Source of the DNA: Phytomonas francai
Lineage: Eukaryota > Euglenozoa > Kinetoplastea > Trypanosomatida > Trypanosomatidae
Length of the DNA: 64,000 nt
Reading direction: 5' to 3'
Assembly: GCA_001766655.1 (NCBI GenBank)
Contig: MJCC01000005.1
Span: 924,658-988,657 of the forward strand
In this document: in pieces, positions 1 to 9,126 of the stretch
Layout: the number at the start of each line of letters is the position of its first letter
How positions within the stretch are numbered: position 1 is the first letter of the stretch
Position numbers and translations under genes: made by a program
The notes under the pieces: model-generated
Told to the model about the DNA's origin: nothing
What the model saw: only the letters and a program-made list of their open reading frames with translations
Databases searched by the model: none

Positions 1-1
1 T

Positions 2-853
2 ATCAAAGTTCTTGTCATCACTCAGGGTGAATCGCTTGAAAATAGACCTTGAATTGCTGCAGTTATTGGCAAGCTCTTTCTCGTTGGACGCTTGCAGTTC
101 ATAGTAGCTTCGCGTGTTCTTATTCAAATTTGGCAGCTGCGAGATGAAGTAGTTTAGGCACCGCTGCGTGAAGAGCTCCAGGCGTGCGGCACCATCGTGC
201 CCCCTCGCTCTCAATCTCACAGTCCGCTCGACGGTCATGACGCCCGAGATGCGGACATGCCGACGGTGATAGCTAATTTCAATACCAGCCTCATCCTGCG
301 TATCGACCCAATTTTCTCCAATTGGAAGCCGTACCAGCAGCAAGCGCTCAAGATGCTTAACAGATCGCCTGACGCCATGGGTCACCATGTCTTCGTCCTT
401 TTCACTCGAAGAGGAGAGGAAAAACGGTGAGGCACGGCTTTCAAACACACGCGACTTGAAAGGATCCACAAGAAGCAGGGTGGACGCCTTGTTCCGCCAC
501 ATCTTCGGTGGAATCGGCTTTTTGCTCCACACGTGTTTCGAAAGGTACATAAAAATAGCATTCTGAAGAAGGGTGTTGCGGTCATTCGGCATGCCGTTGA
601 TGTGAAAAACAGCCGCCGAGATCGAGACTATGTTGCGCACCACCCAACCACGGTACTGTGAATAAACATCATGTAAAAACGCATGTACTGCAGGCCAAAG
701 CGCGCGTGCAAGAGAAACAAAGAATAGAATAAAAACTATGAGTATTTCAGTCCATAAATGGGAATGACCTCCAACAAGAGCACCTAGCATTGGCTTTTGA
801 TTTTGCAAAAAGGCAGTCTCCCTTGGCATGAAGACGCCCTCGGCGTGTTCCAT
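2..853 (-). CDS. 5' part of a membrane-anchored protein, possibly Bcs1-like AAA ATPase; runs off the left edge
   Basis: An uninterrupted minus-strand frame starts at an ATG (853-851) and stays open for 284 codons to the window edge, so the stop lies outside. Seen: a hydrophobic segment at about residues 33-52 (LWTEILIVFILFF followed by VSLARALWP) near an otherwise soluble N-terminus, then a mixed alpha/beta region and, at the edge, FKRFTLSDDKNFD. A single N-terminal membrane anchor followed by a variable domain and a phrase of the type 'FxLsddKtFD' just ahead of an AAA module is the arrangement of mitochondrial Bcs1-like ATPases; the AAA domain itself is not in the window, so this name is inference. 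Codon use and strand agree with the neighbours. It is the most downstream gene visible in this transcription unit. Confidence 0.7.
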   Translation of the reverse strand, partial: MEHAEGVFMPRETAFLQNQKPMLGALVGGHSHLWTEILIVFILFFVSLARALWPAVHAFLHDVYSQYRGWVVRNIVSISAAVFHINGMPNDRNTLLQNAIFMYLSKHVWSKKPIPPKMWRNKASTLLLVDPFKSRVFESRASPFFLSSSSEKDEDMVTHGVRRSVKHLERLLLVRLPIGENWVDTQDEAGIEISYHRRHVRISGVMTVERTVRLRARGHDGAARLELFTQRCLNYFISQLPNLNKNTRSYYELQASNEKELANNCSNSRSIFKRFTLSDDKNFD

Positions 854-1276
854 GTCCTTATTTCTAATGTTTAACATAATTACCTTACAGAGGTTGACTA
901 CTTTATATAGGGAGAGAGAAAGGGGGGGGTAGTTTATCCCACTGATAAAATGCAAAAAAAAAAAGGGAAGACCAAATACAAGGTGAATAATCTGGAATGT
1001 ACTGTAGCCTACGCAACCCTTCTAGTTACGTTTCAATGCTCTTTTTACGATATATATAGATAGATAGATTTGTATATATATATATATATATATATACATT
1101 TAGAAAGATAAATAGCAACAACAACAGTGCCGTATAATCAACATCAGTAACGATAGCAATAAGATGTGCAAGCGTAATCTTTTATTTACATAGTTAACCT
1201 TCACCCACTCCTCGGCCAAGGATGGCAACGATAGGAAACCCTTGTTCAAGAAACCAATACGGTCACATAAAAAGCT
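854..1276. other. Spacer, AT-rich with TA microsatellite
   Basis: No coding frame is convincing here. It holds a G8 run at 922-929, an A-rich tract near 951-964 and a TA/GATA microsatellite at about 1050-1097. In the sense of the flanking genes the purine tracts are pyrimidine tracts and could serve trans-splicing of the leftmost gene. Confidence 0.6.
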
Positions 1277-2599
1277 TCAAGAGTCTGGAAGTTTCAACAC
1301 TTGCTGTTGTCTTTCCTTCTTGTGTTGAAGTTGCCAACGGTTGGGGGTTTCGAGGGGGTACCGTTGAGTAGTCCGGAAGCGCTCATCGGCAGCAGCATAC
1401 ATCTTCGAGGACGGATCTGCCTGCACACGGTCAAACGTGAGGCGGTAGTCCGTGAAACCGACGCGGCCCAGACAGGGCTTGACGTCATGTGGACGCAAAG
1501 AAGGCGTATAGGAGGCGATCCACTCAGCCTCTCGTTTGCGATACTTCTTTTCGAGGTCCTTGAAAGTGGTTGTGAGTGGCCTATTGCCCTCCCTAGGCTC
1601 GGCCCGATCATTGCTGGAGAGTTTTGCCTCCACAGACTGCTCTTCCTGTACCGTCTTTTCGCGCTTTAGAGAATCTTTTCCAGAACCCGGAGTGTCCAGA
1701 TCGTTAGGGATGGTGCCGTTTAGTTCGGAAAGATCTTCACGCGGGGTAATCGAAGGAAAAGCGCTTCTAAGCACCCTACGACGGGTCCGCTGGCGATGCC
1801 GCGCCACAAGGATGTTTCGACAATACGGGTTAACAAGGGGATCATCGTACTCCAACTGACCACCACCGCGAGCAGTGGCGGCGGCGTACACGCGTAAATT
1901 CTCATTTTCAATGGAACCCGTTGCCTTAACCGTATCGTCATCAGTGTTAATGCCATTTATCATCCCTCTCGAATTTGTCTGAAGTGTTGACGGTTGCAGC
2001 GCGGATATAAAATGGTTTTCAACTGTCTTAACATGACCCTTTCCACGCTTGTTGTCGCATAAGAGTGCCACAATAGCGGGGTGAACTGATTCTGGCATCG
2101 CTGCGGGAGGCTCTCTTCTCCTGTGCCCTCGGGAAGCGATATCAGGGCATCTGATCTCCGTCAAATCCTTGGCCTCAGGGCTGGCTTTCTCCTTTTTGCT
2201 ACTCTTCAATACGGAGGATCTTCCATTTGTAGCGGGTTCCTCCCCAGTAGCTACCTCTTGACAAGGCTTCTGTGAGGCTTCGTCCAGGGCCTTTGTCGCT
2301 CCCTTCGACGTACTGCACTGCACTGGCACCTTCAGAGAGGACTGCCGTACCGTACTGTACTCTGAGCGGCAAAGGACCTCTCCAACAGAAAGAGGGCGAC
2401 CCCCGCATGGTGCTTTAGCGTTCGTTTTACCCGTGCGTGGCTTGAGGAAAAGCCTTTCAAGCTCTCGGATGCGTCCGGCTTCGAACGTTCGGCGATTACT
2501 ACGCCCAGTTAAGAAACGCTCTCGATGTTTTGGGAAGCTACTGAGCTCGAAGCGTTGAAAATTAATGGGAATAGACGCAAGTAATGTATTCGTGCTCAT
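1277..2599 (-). CDS. Conserved-looking hypothetical protein, 440 aa
   Basis: The ATG at 2599-2597 opens a 440-codon frame whose base composition is clearly higher in GC than the spacers on both sides. No family was recognised. The N-terminal 60 residues are basic and aromatic, the middle (about 60-330) is polar, Ser/Glu/Lys-rich and probably disordered, and the C-terminal 110 residues are more ordered-looking, with a KKYRKREAEW stretch, an R/Y/F-rich part around RVGFTDYRLTFDRV and a glutamine-rich basic tail. No signal peptide or membrane segment is visible. This build would suit a cytoskeletal or flagellar structural protein, but nothing in the sequence proves it. Antisense frames on the plus strand at 1301-1859 are treated as shadows. 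Confidence 0.75.
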   Translation of the reverse strand: MSTNTLLASIPINFQRFELSSFPKHRERFLTGRSNRRTFEAGRIRELERLFLKPRTGKTNAKAPCGGRPLSVGEVLCRSEYSTVRQSSLKVPVQCSTSKGATKALDEASQKPCQEVATGEEPATNGRSSVLKSSKKEKASPEAKDLTEIRCPDIASRGHRRREPPAAMPESVHPAIVALLCDNKRGKGHVKTVENHFISALQPSTLQTNSRGMINGINTDDDTVKATGSIENENLRVYAAATARGGGQLEYDDPLVNPYCRNILVARHRQRTRRRVLRSAFPSITPREDLSELNGTIPNDLDTPGSGKDSLKREKTVQEEQSVEAKLSSNDRAEPREGNRPLTTTFKDLEKKYRKREAEWIASYTPSLRPHDVKPCLGRVGFTDYRLTFDRVQADPSSKMYAAADERFRTTQRYPLETPNRWQLQHKKERQQQVLKLPDS

Positions 2600-3618
2600 T
2601 ATGCTATGTGTTGATGCCTATATATTTGTGTTTTGCAATTTTTGCCTCCTTTCTATTTGACATTTAAAAGCTGCATTGAGTAAATAACATGCAAAAAAAC
2701 ATGTTCATTAAAAGGAAGAATATGATAACTACAGAAAATAATAAATAAAGAGTATATAGAAATGCACGTCTTTCCGCTCTCAATCAACGTAACAAGGGTG
2801 GCCACCACTTTATGCCAAATCCATCCATTTAAATGGGAAGGTCGTCCCAACGATAAGTGTGAAATGACTTTTGTTATTCTGGCGGTGTCATTTAAGAAGA
2901 AAAATCATACGTGAGGTGGTACGAAGACATCTAATGCGTAGCAGTACGCAAGTATGGGGCTATAGACGCATCAATAGTGAACTAATTGGATACATGTTGC
3001 CGCATGCCTTGTGGCCGTAGAGCAGCAAAAAAAAAAGAAGCTAAATGTCATGGTCACTTCGCTGATTATCTCAGTATGAAATTAGCATAAGCACCCCGTC
3101 ATGCTTCAACTATGTAGCCCTCCGCTACATTGATGCGCTATGTTAAAAATAAAGAACTGTATGTCTAGTGATGTGGGCGTGTGTATAAAGAGAAGCAAAA
3201 AGGGGAAGATGCCCAGATCTATGATGAATGATGACTATGCTATCGAATCAGTTCTCAAAAAGCCTGAGCTATTGTCACTCTAGTGTCTAGTCGCAGTAAG
3301 CATTTCGTCTTTATCCCTTTCAGAGGAAAAAAGCGTGACACCCAATTGAGGTGAGAAGATCTGGCAAGGCTTCAAAGAATTAAAAAAAAAAAAAGGGAAA
3401 GAGAAAAGGGAAAACAAAATTGACGTAAGAAGAATTATAAAACGTAATTTTATATCATATCCGTAGTCTCTGAAGAAGTACTACACACATAGGCGAACAA
3501 AAGTGAGACTACTTACTTTTTTTTTTTAATATAGAATGAAAGAATGAAAATTAGGATAAAAAACATTTGTGAGTCTACCATGGCTCTTTTCTGGGTCTAG
3601 ATAGGGCTGCAAAGTGAC
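2600..3618. other. 1.0-kb spacer without a gene
   Basis: AT-rich sequence with A-runs (for example 3027-3036 and 3382-3395) that are T-runs in the sense of transcription. The short frame at 2653-2850 is low-complexity and starts at a non-ATG codon region; it is not supported. The stretch must contain the RPL11 3' UTR with its poly(A) site and the 5' UTR and splice acceptor of the 440-aa gene. Confidence 0.6.
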
Positions 3619-4185
3619 TTATCGTCTGCGGCGGCTCGCAACTCTCTTGACCTTCTTGCCCTTGAGGATGATACCGTCGTGGACCTTCTCGAACCACTTC
3701 ATCGCGTCCTCCTTGGTCAGGCGATGGCTGTGGCCGACGCGCGCGCAGCATCGCTTGCGGTGGGCCACCCGCTCCCCGCGGCGGCCGAGGACGACGTAGA
3801 AGTCCATGCCGTAAATCCCGGTCGAGGGGTCGTACTTGATCCCGAGGTCGATGTGCTCGCTGATGCCGAACCCGAAGGAGCCGGTGTCCGAGAAGTTGTA
3901 GTTCATCAGCTCGAACTCCTTCACCTTGAGCCCCTTCTCGAGCAGCTCCTCCGCCTTCTTCCCGCGGACGGTGCAGTGGACGGCAATCTTCTCATTACGA
4001 CGGATGCCAAAGGTGCGGACGGTCAGGCGGGCCCGCGAAAGCACGGGAACCTGCTCGCAGAGCTGCTCCAACACCTTTGCCGCGCGCGTCAGGCGATCAC
4101 CGCTCTCACCCACGCAAATGTTAATGCACAGCTTGCGCACCATGATCTCCCGCATGGGGTTAGATGCTTTGCTTTCAGCGACCAT
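3619..4185 (-). CDS. RPL11: 60S ribosomal protein L11 (uL5)
   Basis: A complete 188-residue uL5 protein. It sits on the large subunit central protuberance and binds 5S rRNA. Recognisable family blocks in order are the N-terminal [19 protein letters not shown], the [19 protein letters not shown] segment, the [20 protein letters not shown] stretch and the [15 protein letters not shown] core, followed by a basic C-terminus ending in a run of arginines. Length and ends match eukaryotic L11. The gene is markedly richer in GC than its spacers, as expected for a highly expressed gene with biased codons. The start follows from the family alignment. Regulation is probably post-transcriptional, as for other trypanosomatid ribosomal proteins (known for the group, not seen here). 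Confidence 0.97.
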   Translation of the reverse strand: MVAESKASNPMREIMVRKLCINICVGESGDRLTRAAKVLEQLCEQVPVLSRARLTVRTFGIRRNEKIAVHCTVRGKKAEELLEKGLKVKEFELMNYNFSDTGSFGFGISEHIDLGIKYDPSTGIYGMDFYVVLGRRGERVAHRKRCCARVGHSHRLTKEDAMKWFEKVHDGIILKGKKVKRVASRRRR

Positions 4186-4208
4186 TTTGCCAGTTTAGTT
4201 TCCTCACG

Positions 4209-4267
4209 CTATTGCATTATATATATATCAAAAAATAGAAATGTGAATGAAGAAGAATGGGAAAAGC
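4209..4267 (-). promoter_or_regulatory. Predicted trans-splice acceptor for RPL11
   Basis: In the sense strand a pyrimidine tract (4229-4267, with TTTTCCCATTCTTCTTC) is followed by the first AG at 4210-4209, 24 nt before the ATG. This is the usual arrangement for spliced-leader addition in trypanosomatids. It is a prediction only. Confidence 0.45.
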
Positions 4268-4454
4268 GAGTAAGAAATTTTGATCAAGAAAACAAAGAAT
4301 GTAGAATTAATACACTTTTCTAGATTGCATTCATACTACGTGTTATGAAATCAGAGTTAGGAATCGTCCACTTTGGAAGCTTCGAACAGAAAAGTAGAAT
4401 GGCAGAAAATCGAACACCTTAAAAGGCATTAGCTATTCATAGTTCTACCGAAAT

Positions 4455-4694
4455 TTAGCTATCCTTGTCATAAAGAATAACATGCACATTGCTTGAGAAG
4501 CTCACACGCTTCTTCCTAATGAAAACCCAACCCTTGAGACTGTAGGGCTCAGGGCACCAATAATGCCCATTACCATGACAAACCCTATAAATACTTCGTC
4601 TTTTCTGGATCGATTTCCCGCGTGAACGCCTCTTTTTGTTCTTTAACAGAGAGCTAAAAATGCCATCATAGAGCATACTGACATACTCATCCAT
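4455..4694 (-). CDS. Candidate small ORF, 79 aa, unknown
   Basis: This frame starts at a true ATG (4694-4692) in the direction of the transcription unit. The protein has a basic segment (KKRRSRGKSIQKRR) and then CHGNGHYWCPEPY, where the close Cys/His/Trp residues give a more protein-like look than random AT-rich frames. There are only two Cys and two His in that part, too few for a confident zinc site. No family was recognised. It could equally be part of the SET gene 3' UTR or the RPL11 5' region. Conservation at the protein level in related genomes would decide. Confidence 0.3.
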   Translation of the reverse strand: MDEYVSMLYDGIFSSLLKNKKRRSRGKSIQKRRSIYRVCHGNGHYWCPEPYSLKGWVFIRKKRVSFSSNVHVILYDKDS

Positions 4695-4945
4695 GGTTCA
4701 CCGTATATATGCCTACAAAAAGAAAAGAAGACCTTTTTTAGATACTAATTCTCTAAAGAGCAAAATAAACGTGTAATTGTATAAAGGAGTAAAGAGAAAA
4801 TCATAACATGTTAAGTTTGCATATTTGGATTCTTAGAGTTGATAAAAATAATAACACAAGGAGATGAAAATGCGTTTGTGCATCTGAAATGAAAGGACTC
4901 ATTTCTTTCTCCTTGCCTCCATTTTGTTGGACCGGTTCGTTACCT

Positions 4946-5845
4946 TCAAATCTCTTTACTTGCGCGTCCCTGGCTAACTTTTCCTGGTAAGTTGTCCCTA
5001 TCTAATGTAGAAGGGGGTAGGAAGTGGAAGCGGAGAGCCCAAAACAGTGGGTCTTTGTACAACAGAGCCTCCTCGTCAGAGTCAACGTATGGGTAGGTTA
5101 ACTCCTCATCACGCGAAAGAGGGCCTGCTGCCAAAACCATAACGTAAAAGGGAGTCTTTGTCGATATTACCCTTGCGCAGGGGGACCTCCTCGCCCGCTG
5201 CATGGCATCAGCGGAAAAAGTCAAGAGAGTAGTGATATTTGGGGTATCGCCGTGGTTAATCAGATCAACAAAAGGAACAAGAGCTGGACCTCCAAAGACC
5301 TCCTCACTGAACGGGACTTCAACGCAACGACTCTCACACAATGCGTGCGCGCGCCGCAACCTATCCAATTCAACATTCAGACCGCAAGAACGGAGAACAT
5401 TGTGTGTGTTTTTAATAATATCATCGTTGACCCTCTGAATGCTGTGAAACCTCCGCATCAAGACATCCCCGAGCCTTTCTCTTAAGGAAGACTCAGACGC
5501 GCGTTCAATCGAGATAAAATTTAAGTAATCCGACAAAATACTAGGTGGCTCCATTGAGAGAGCGGTCAACGCAATAGTGAGTAAGCTTTCTCTGCTAAAC
5601 TCAACCTGAGCCTCATCAATACGATGACAAACGGTCGATAGGTGAGTCCCTAACTGTTTCCCCCACGGCGACGCTAAAGAAAGAATTGGGGCAGTGCAAT
5701 ACGAGAAAGGTATCGCCGCGATCACCTCGCCCTCCGCGATGCTTTTCGAGCAGACCAATCCCTGACAATTCTTTTCAGCAATATGCTGCCGCTGCACAAA
5801 GGGGTTTACATAGACCCCAGCCCTAGCAAGAATCTGGGACCACAT
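4946..5845 (-). CDS. SET-domain protein lysine methyltransferase, RuBisCO-LSMT/SETD type
   Basis: A 299-residue protein with the split SET fold typical of the SETD3/SETD6/RuBisCO-LSMT group. Seen: the early segment KNCQGLVCSKSIAEGEVIAAIPF (start of SET), an inserted alpha-helical part (about residues 80-185), the core motif ALVPFVDLINHGDTPN (about 190-205), where Asn-His bind S-adenosylmethionine, and SRDEELTYPYVD (about 245-256), the catalytic-tyrosine strand. After this only a short tail remains, so the C-terminal substrate-binding domain of longer members is missing or very small. It transfers methyl groups from S-adenosylmethionine to a lysine or histidine of an unknown protein, probably non-histone. 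The ATG at 5845-5843 is the first in frame. Confidence 0.88.
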   Translation of the reverse strand: MWSQILARAGVYVNPFVQRQHIAEKNCQGLVCSKSIAEGEVIAAIPFSYCTAPILSLASPWGKQLGTHLSTVCHRIDEAQVEFSRESLLTIALTALSMEPPSILSDYLNFISIERASESSLRERLGDVLMRRFHSIQRVNDDIIKNTHNVLRSCGLNVELDRLRRAHALCESRCVEVPFSEEVFGGPALVPFVDLINHGDTPNITTLLTFSADAMQRARRSPCARVISTKTPFYVMVLAAGPLSRDEELTYPYVDSDEEALLYKDPLFWALRFHFLPPSTLDRDNLPGKVSQGRASKEI

Positions 5846-6238
5846 GATCTAGGATTCAATAAATAAATAAATAGATATTATTTATATATTTAGTGATACA
5901 ATAAAAGAAACATTAACAAAAAGAATGTCAAACTATGGATGGGAAAATGGTAGAATAACTTTTGCTTAATTATTTGCGGTTCCTTAAAAAGCAAATAAGT
6001 AAGAGCAAAACAAAATCAATATCCATACTGATCTTCTACATATTTTCCTTTCCCAAGACTATCCAATTATTCTCCCCGCTCACCCCCTTTTTCGTGTGTA
6101 CGTACGCCTTCCCCGTAGAAGCTTATCTCACACTTCCGCTAGTTAAAATTTTGTAATAAAGTGTAATGCATTTTGATGGTAATCTGCACAGGTACTTCAT
6201 TTGTAAATTCAAACCAACACCTTCGATTGTTACTCCAT
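5846..6238. other. Spacer, 393 bp
   Basis: AT-rich, with an A-rich tract on the plus strand directly upstream of the SET gene. No gene seen; short plus-strand frames at 5962-6378 begin at non-ATG codons or lie antisense to ERCC1. Confidence 0.55.
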
Positions 6239-7000
6239 CTACAAATTCATATCTTCGTCATCCTCCATGTTTCGTATCCGCTCCAGGGCTTGTCGAACGG
6301 CCTCCGGTGTCTTGTCTGTCTGCACATTCTCAAAGAGGCTTGGCTTTGGAACCATGTCCGATACGAACGGCGTATTGAAGAGGTCATGTACTTTCTTGGT
6401 TTTCTTCGGGCCAAACCCCGGGATATCGACAAGAGTATCGGCCGAACACAAAAGGAGATCAGCGACACTCTTGCATCTATTAGAGGCCCGCACGATATCG
6501 CTCCGCGTAACTATTTGAGGGGATTGCGTCAGGGCCTCGATGAGTACAGGAATCGGGGCTGAGCTGTCGCCCGACGAGGTATCCTGACCTAGGGTTGCGA
6601 CCGATGAATAGGAAGATGAGGAGAGTGTTTCTAATAACTGCGCTACCTCCTCGGCAGTCCAACAAAATACAACGCTGCACTGGTACTGAAGGCCACAATC
6701 AATATTAATCCACGAAAGTGTTTCAACGGACGCCTCTGATGCTGCCATAAGAACCACAAGTAAAATTGCTTCGCGTGAATTGGAACATTTAGCTTTAATA
6801 ATGCGCTCAATAAGAAGAGTGCGGTTTCGCTTTGCCTCAAGAACACGATAATCGTAAAAAAAAACCTTAGTTCGTCCGCAGTGATAATCGCATTCAATGA
6901 ATTTCTCGATACTCACACTGAAGGATGCTGAACGATGCCTAAGGAGAGAACGGGTGACCTCGTCCGTAGACAAAGCGTCCCTTACTGTGATCGTGTTCAT
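6239..7000 (-). CDS. ERCC1: DNA excision repair protein ERCC1/RAD10
   Basis: A 253-residue ERCC1-family protein, the non-catalytic partner of the XPF nuclease in nucleotide excision repair and interstrand crosslink repair. Seen: an inactive nuclease-like central domain (about residues 25-125, with KVFFYDYRVLEAKRNRTLLIERI and a following SWINIDCGLQYQCSVVFCWTAEE segment where ERCC1 proteins carry the 'C.lilawS.EEa..yL' strand and helix), then a linker and a double helix-hairpin-helix domain (about 150-225) with PVLIEALTQSPQIVTRSD and the diagnostic IPGFGPKKTKKVHDLFNTPF. The tail is acidic. The domain order and the HhH2 end make the assignment firm; the central domain is rather divergent. The start is the first ATG. 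Confidence 0.88.
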   Translation of the reverse strand: MNTITVRDALSTDEVTRSLLRHRSASFSVSIEKFIECDYHCGRTKVFFYDYRVLEAKRNRTLLIERIIKAKCSNSREAILLVVLMAASEASVETLSWINIDCGLQYQCSVVFCWTAEEVAQLLETLSSSSYSSVATLGQDTSSGDSSAPIPVLIEALTQSPQIVTRSDIVRASNRCKSVADLLLCSADTLVDIPGFGPKKTKKVHDLFNTPFVSDMVPKPSLFENVQTDKTPEAVRQALERIRNMEDDEDMNL

Positions 7001-7595
7001 CTCCAGCGTGTTCTAATCCTTAAAGGATATATATGTAATCCATAGAAGTATGGCGTGTATTTTGATTACTTCACTTAATGTTCTTGCAGCACATAGAAAT
7101 TATTGAAGAAACCCCTTGCAGAGAAACGAAAATTTAAACCTATAAGCCGTGAAAAAATTGTGAAAAGGGGGAAAAAAGTAAATGATATTTCAAAGGAAAT
7201 GAAACATCATATCATTATATGGTAACGCAAAGGCGTCAAGGGAGTCAAGGCCTATTCCTCTTCGGAAAGAAGCTATTTAAGAGAAATTAAGCGTTAGGAA
7301 TCTTTTTAAAGCATAAACTACAAAACCACAGCATACGACCTATCATATTGTTAGCAAAAAACAAACCCTTACCATCATTATCCCAATATCAAAAGAATGC
7401 AGAAAAGAGGAAAGGAGAAGGAGGAAAAAATGTAGAATTTCATCCTCAACTATCTTCAACATACACTTTATTTACCCAAAAACGTACAAAAATTTTCCTC
7501 GTCTTGTTTTTTTAAAAAAAAAACTGCACATAGGGTACCTCTCCAATAATCGCACGTCAATAATATATGGTTGCATGGATCACATGGTGCCATGA
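7001..7595. other. Spacer, 595 bp
   Basis: AT-rich with A9-A10 tracts near 7513-7522 and purine runs around 7395-7430, which read as pyrimidine tracts in the transcription direction and are candidates for the ERCC1 splice and upstream poly(A) signals. No gene seen. Confidence 0.55.
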
Positions 7596-8591
7596 TCATT
7601 GCGCCTGGCAACCTACAGCTTCACCCTCTTCATCTTCGTCACTCATTTCATCAAGCTTAATTGCTTTCTTAAGAGCCTCTATGTCTTCGCGGGAAGCATA
7701 GCATACCTCTGCATCGCTTAATTCGTCACCCTTCACTTCACCCATAGGGTGCTGTCTCGGCCCCGGTAAAGCTTCACTGAGAAGCTTAATCTGATTCTCG
7801 TCAACATATTCAGGATAGTTCACAATAAACTCAATGTAGAGGTCGCCAAACTTACTAGTACCGCGGATCGGCATGCCCTCACCACGCACACATTTGCATT
7901 CCTCCGGGTAAGTGATCTCCCCACGTTTTCGCGTAACTAAGAGCTCTCGGCCGTCCAGCTGGACAACTTTAAACCTGAGTCCGCATAGAGCCTCTCCTAG
8001 GGAAATTACTTGCTTTATATGTAGGTCACTTCCAGACCGCACAAAGAGCGGATGCGGTTTCTGGGATATTTCAACGGTGAGATCGCCTGCAGAAGCATAG
8101 CCCGGGTACTCATTTCCCATTTTAGGATAAAATATGGATTCCCCTTGCTGCATACCTGGTTCAATTTCAACCTGAATAGGGTCATCTATTTCGATAACAT
8201 TCTCTCCGCGACAGTTCTGACAGCAAGCAGAAGGGTCGATGCGCGTACCTGTCCCGTTGCAAAGATTGCAAGTTGTCTGCAACTGCTGAATCATCATACC
8301 CATCTGTTGAACTTCAACCCTGGTCCCTGTGCCTCGGCAGTGTGTGCATCGTAACATCGACGGCCTATTCCTTCTTCGTGTTCCACTCCCTGCACAGCTT
8401 GGGCATATGACACGGCGTGTACGATTCAGTTGAACTGTAGATCCATTGTATAAGTCTTTTAAGGACACCGAAAGTGTTTGATGTTGGTTTATTTTTCCCA
8501 TCGAACGCCTACCAAGTTCGTAGATACCACTCTCTGGCATTGAGTTGCCAAAGAAGGCATTTAGCATACTATCTACGCTGGAAGAAAACAT
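7596..8591 (-). CDS. DnaJ-type co-chaperone lacking the J domain, with C-terminal CaaX box
   Basis: A 331-residue protein that aligns with the substrate-binding half of type I (DNAJA/Ydj1-like) Hsp40. Seen: a short N-terminus, the start of the C-terminal domain (HQTLSVSLKDLYNGSTVQLN, about 37-56), four zinc-binding repeats with cysteine pairs at about 63/66, 82/85, 108/111 and 124/127 (CPSC, CTHC, CNLC, CQNC), then the two beta-domains including EPGMQQGESI and GDLYIEFIVNYP. There is no J domain: no HPD motif occurs and the frame is closed by a TAA 36 nt upstream of the ATG in AT-rich spacer sequence. The last four residues are CQAQ, a CaaX box with a residue favoured by farnesyltransferase, as in Ydj1. 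It may bind clients or modulate other J proteins, but should not stimulate Hsp70 itself (inference). Confidence 0.88.
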   Translation of the reverse strand: MFSSSVDSMLNAFFGNSMPESGIYELGRRSMGKINQHQTLSVSLKDLYNGSTVQLNRTRRVICPSCAGSGTRRRNRPSMLRCTHCRGTGTRVEVQQMGMMIQQLQTTCNLCNGTGTRIDPSACCQNCRGENVIEIDDPIQVEIEPGMQQGESIFYPKMGNEYPGYASAGDLTVEISQKPHPLFVRSGSDLHIKQVISLGEALCGLRFKVVQLDGRELLVTRKRGEITYPEECKCVRGEGMPIRGTSKFGDLYIEFIVNYPEYVDENQIKLLSEALPGPRQHPMGEVKGDELSDAEVCYASREDIEALKKAIKLDEMSDEDEEGEAVGCQAQ

Positions 8592-9126
8592 ATTATAATT
8601 AATTTTTACTCTGAACTTTAAAATAGATTATAAATTTGTAAAATCTTATCTAGGTAGGAATTACTGCTAACAAGATTTCAGTAGGATAGAACAAAACTTT
8701 AGAATAAAATGAAAATATTTTATAGACCCGTGCCCTTTTTGTCGCTGCTGCTCCGCTTACTTTGTCATATACCGGTTTGGTGGATGTTGATTTACGCGAA
8801 AGCGTGCGTGTGAATTGGGAAAGGGGGTAAAAGAAGCAGTAAATTAAATGAAGAACCCAATCAACACGCTTTTCATTTTAAACAGTCACAAGGGGAATAG
8901 GCTAGAAAACAGAAATCAAGTTCCCATGGCTTAATTCAGTAGACCCAACATAATTTATTCAGCTCATGGGTTGTTCACATGGGTCTAACTCTCTGCTTAA
9001 TGAGCTATGCTTATAGCACTTTCGGCATTCCTACCCTGATCCTTCCTCAATGAAGCAAGGAGTGGAAAACATATTAGCGGGAGGGAAAAAGTCCCTAAAC
9101 CATGCGTGCGAAGCTCTACACAACCC
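8592..9126. other. Spacer, 535 bp
   Basis: AT-rich on the DnaJ side, somewhat richer in GC from 8,730 to 9,120. No J-domain exon or separate gene was found on either strand. The plus-strand frame at 9050-9331 overlaps the cap enzyme antisense and starts in its 3' UTR; not supported. Confidence 0.55.

Larger units (their letters stand above)
4186..4945. other. Spacer holding one candidate short ORF
   Basis: AT-rich spacer between RPL11 and the SET gene. Apart from the predicted RPL11 acceptor and the short frame at 4455-4694, nothing is supported. Confidence 0.5.

Noticed and set aside
3679..4323. Plus-strand frame of 214 codons opposite RPL11
   Set aside because: Fully explained as antisense of a GC-biased ribosomal protein gene.
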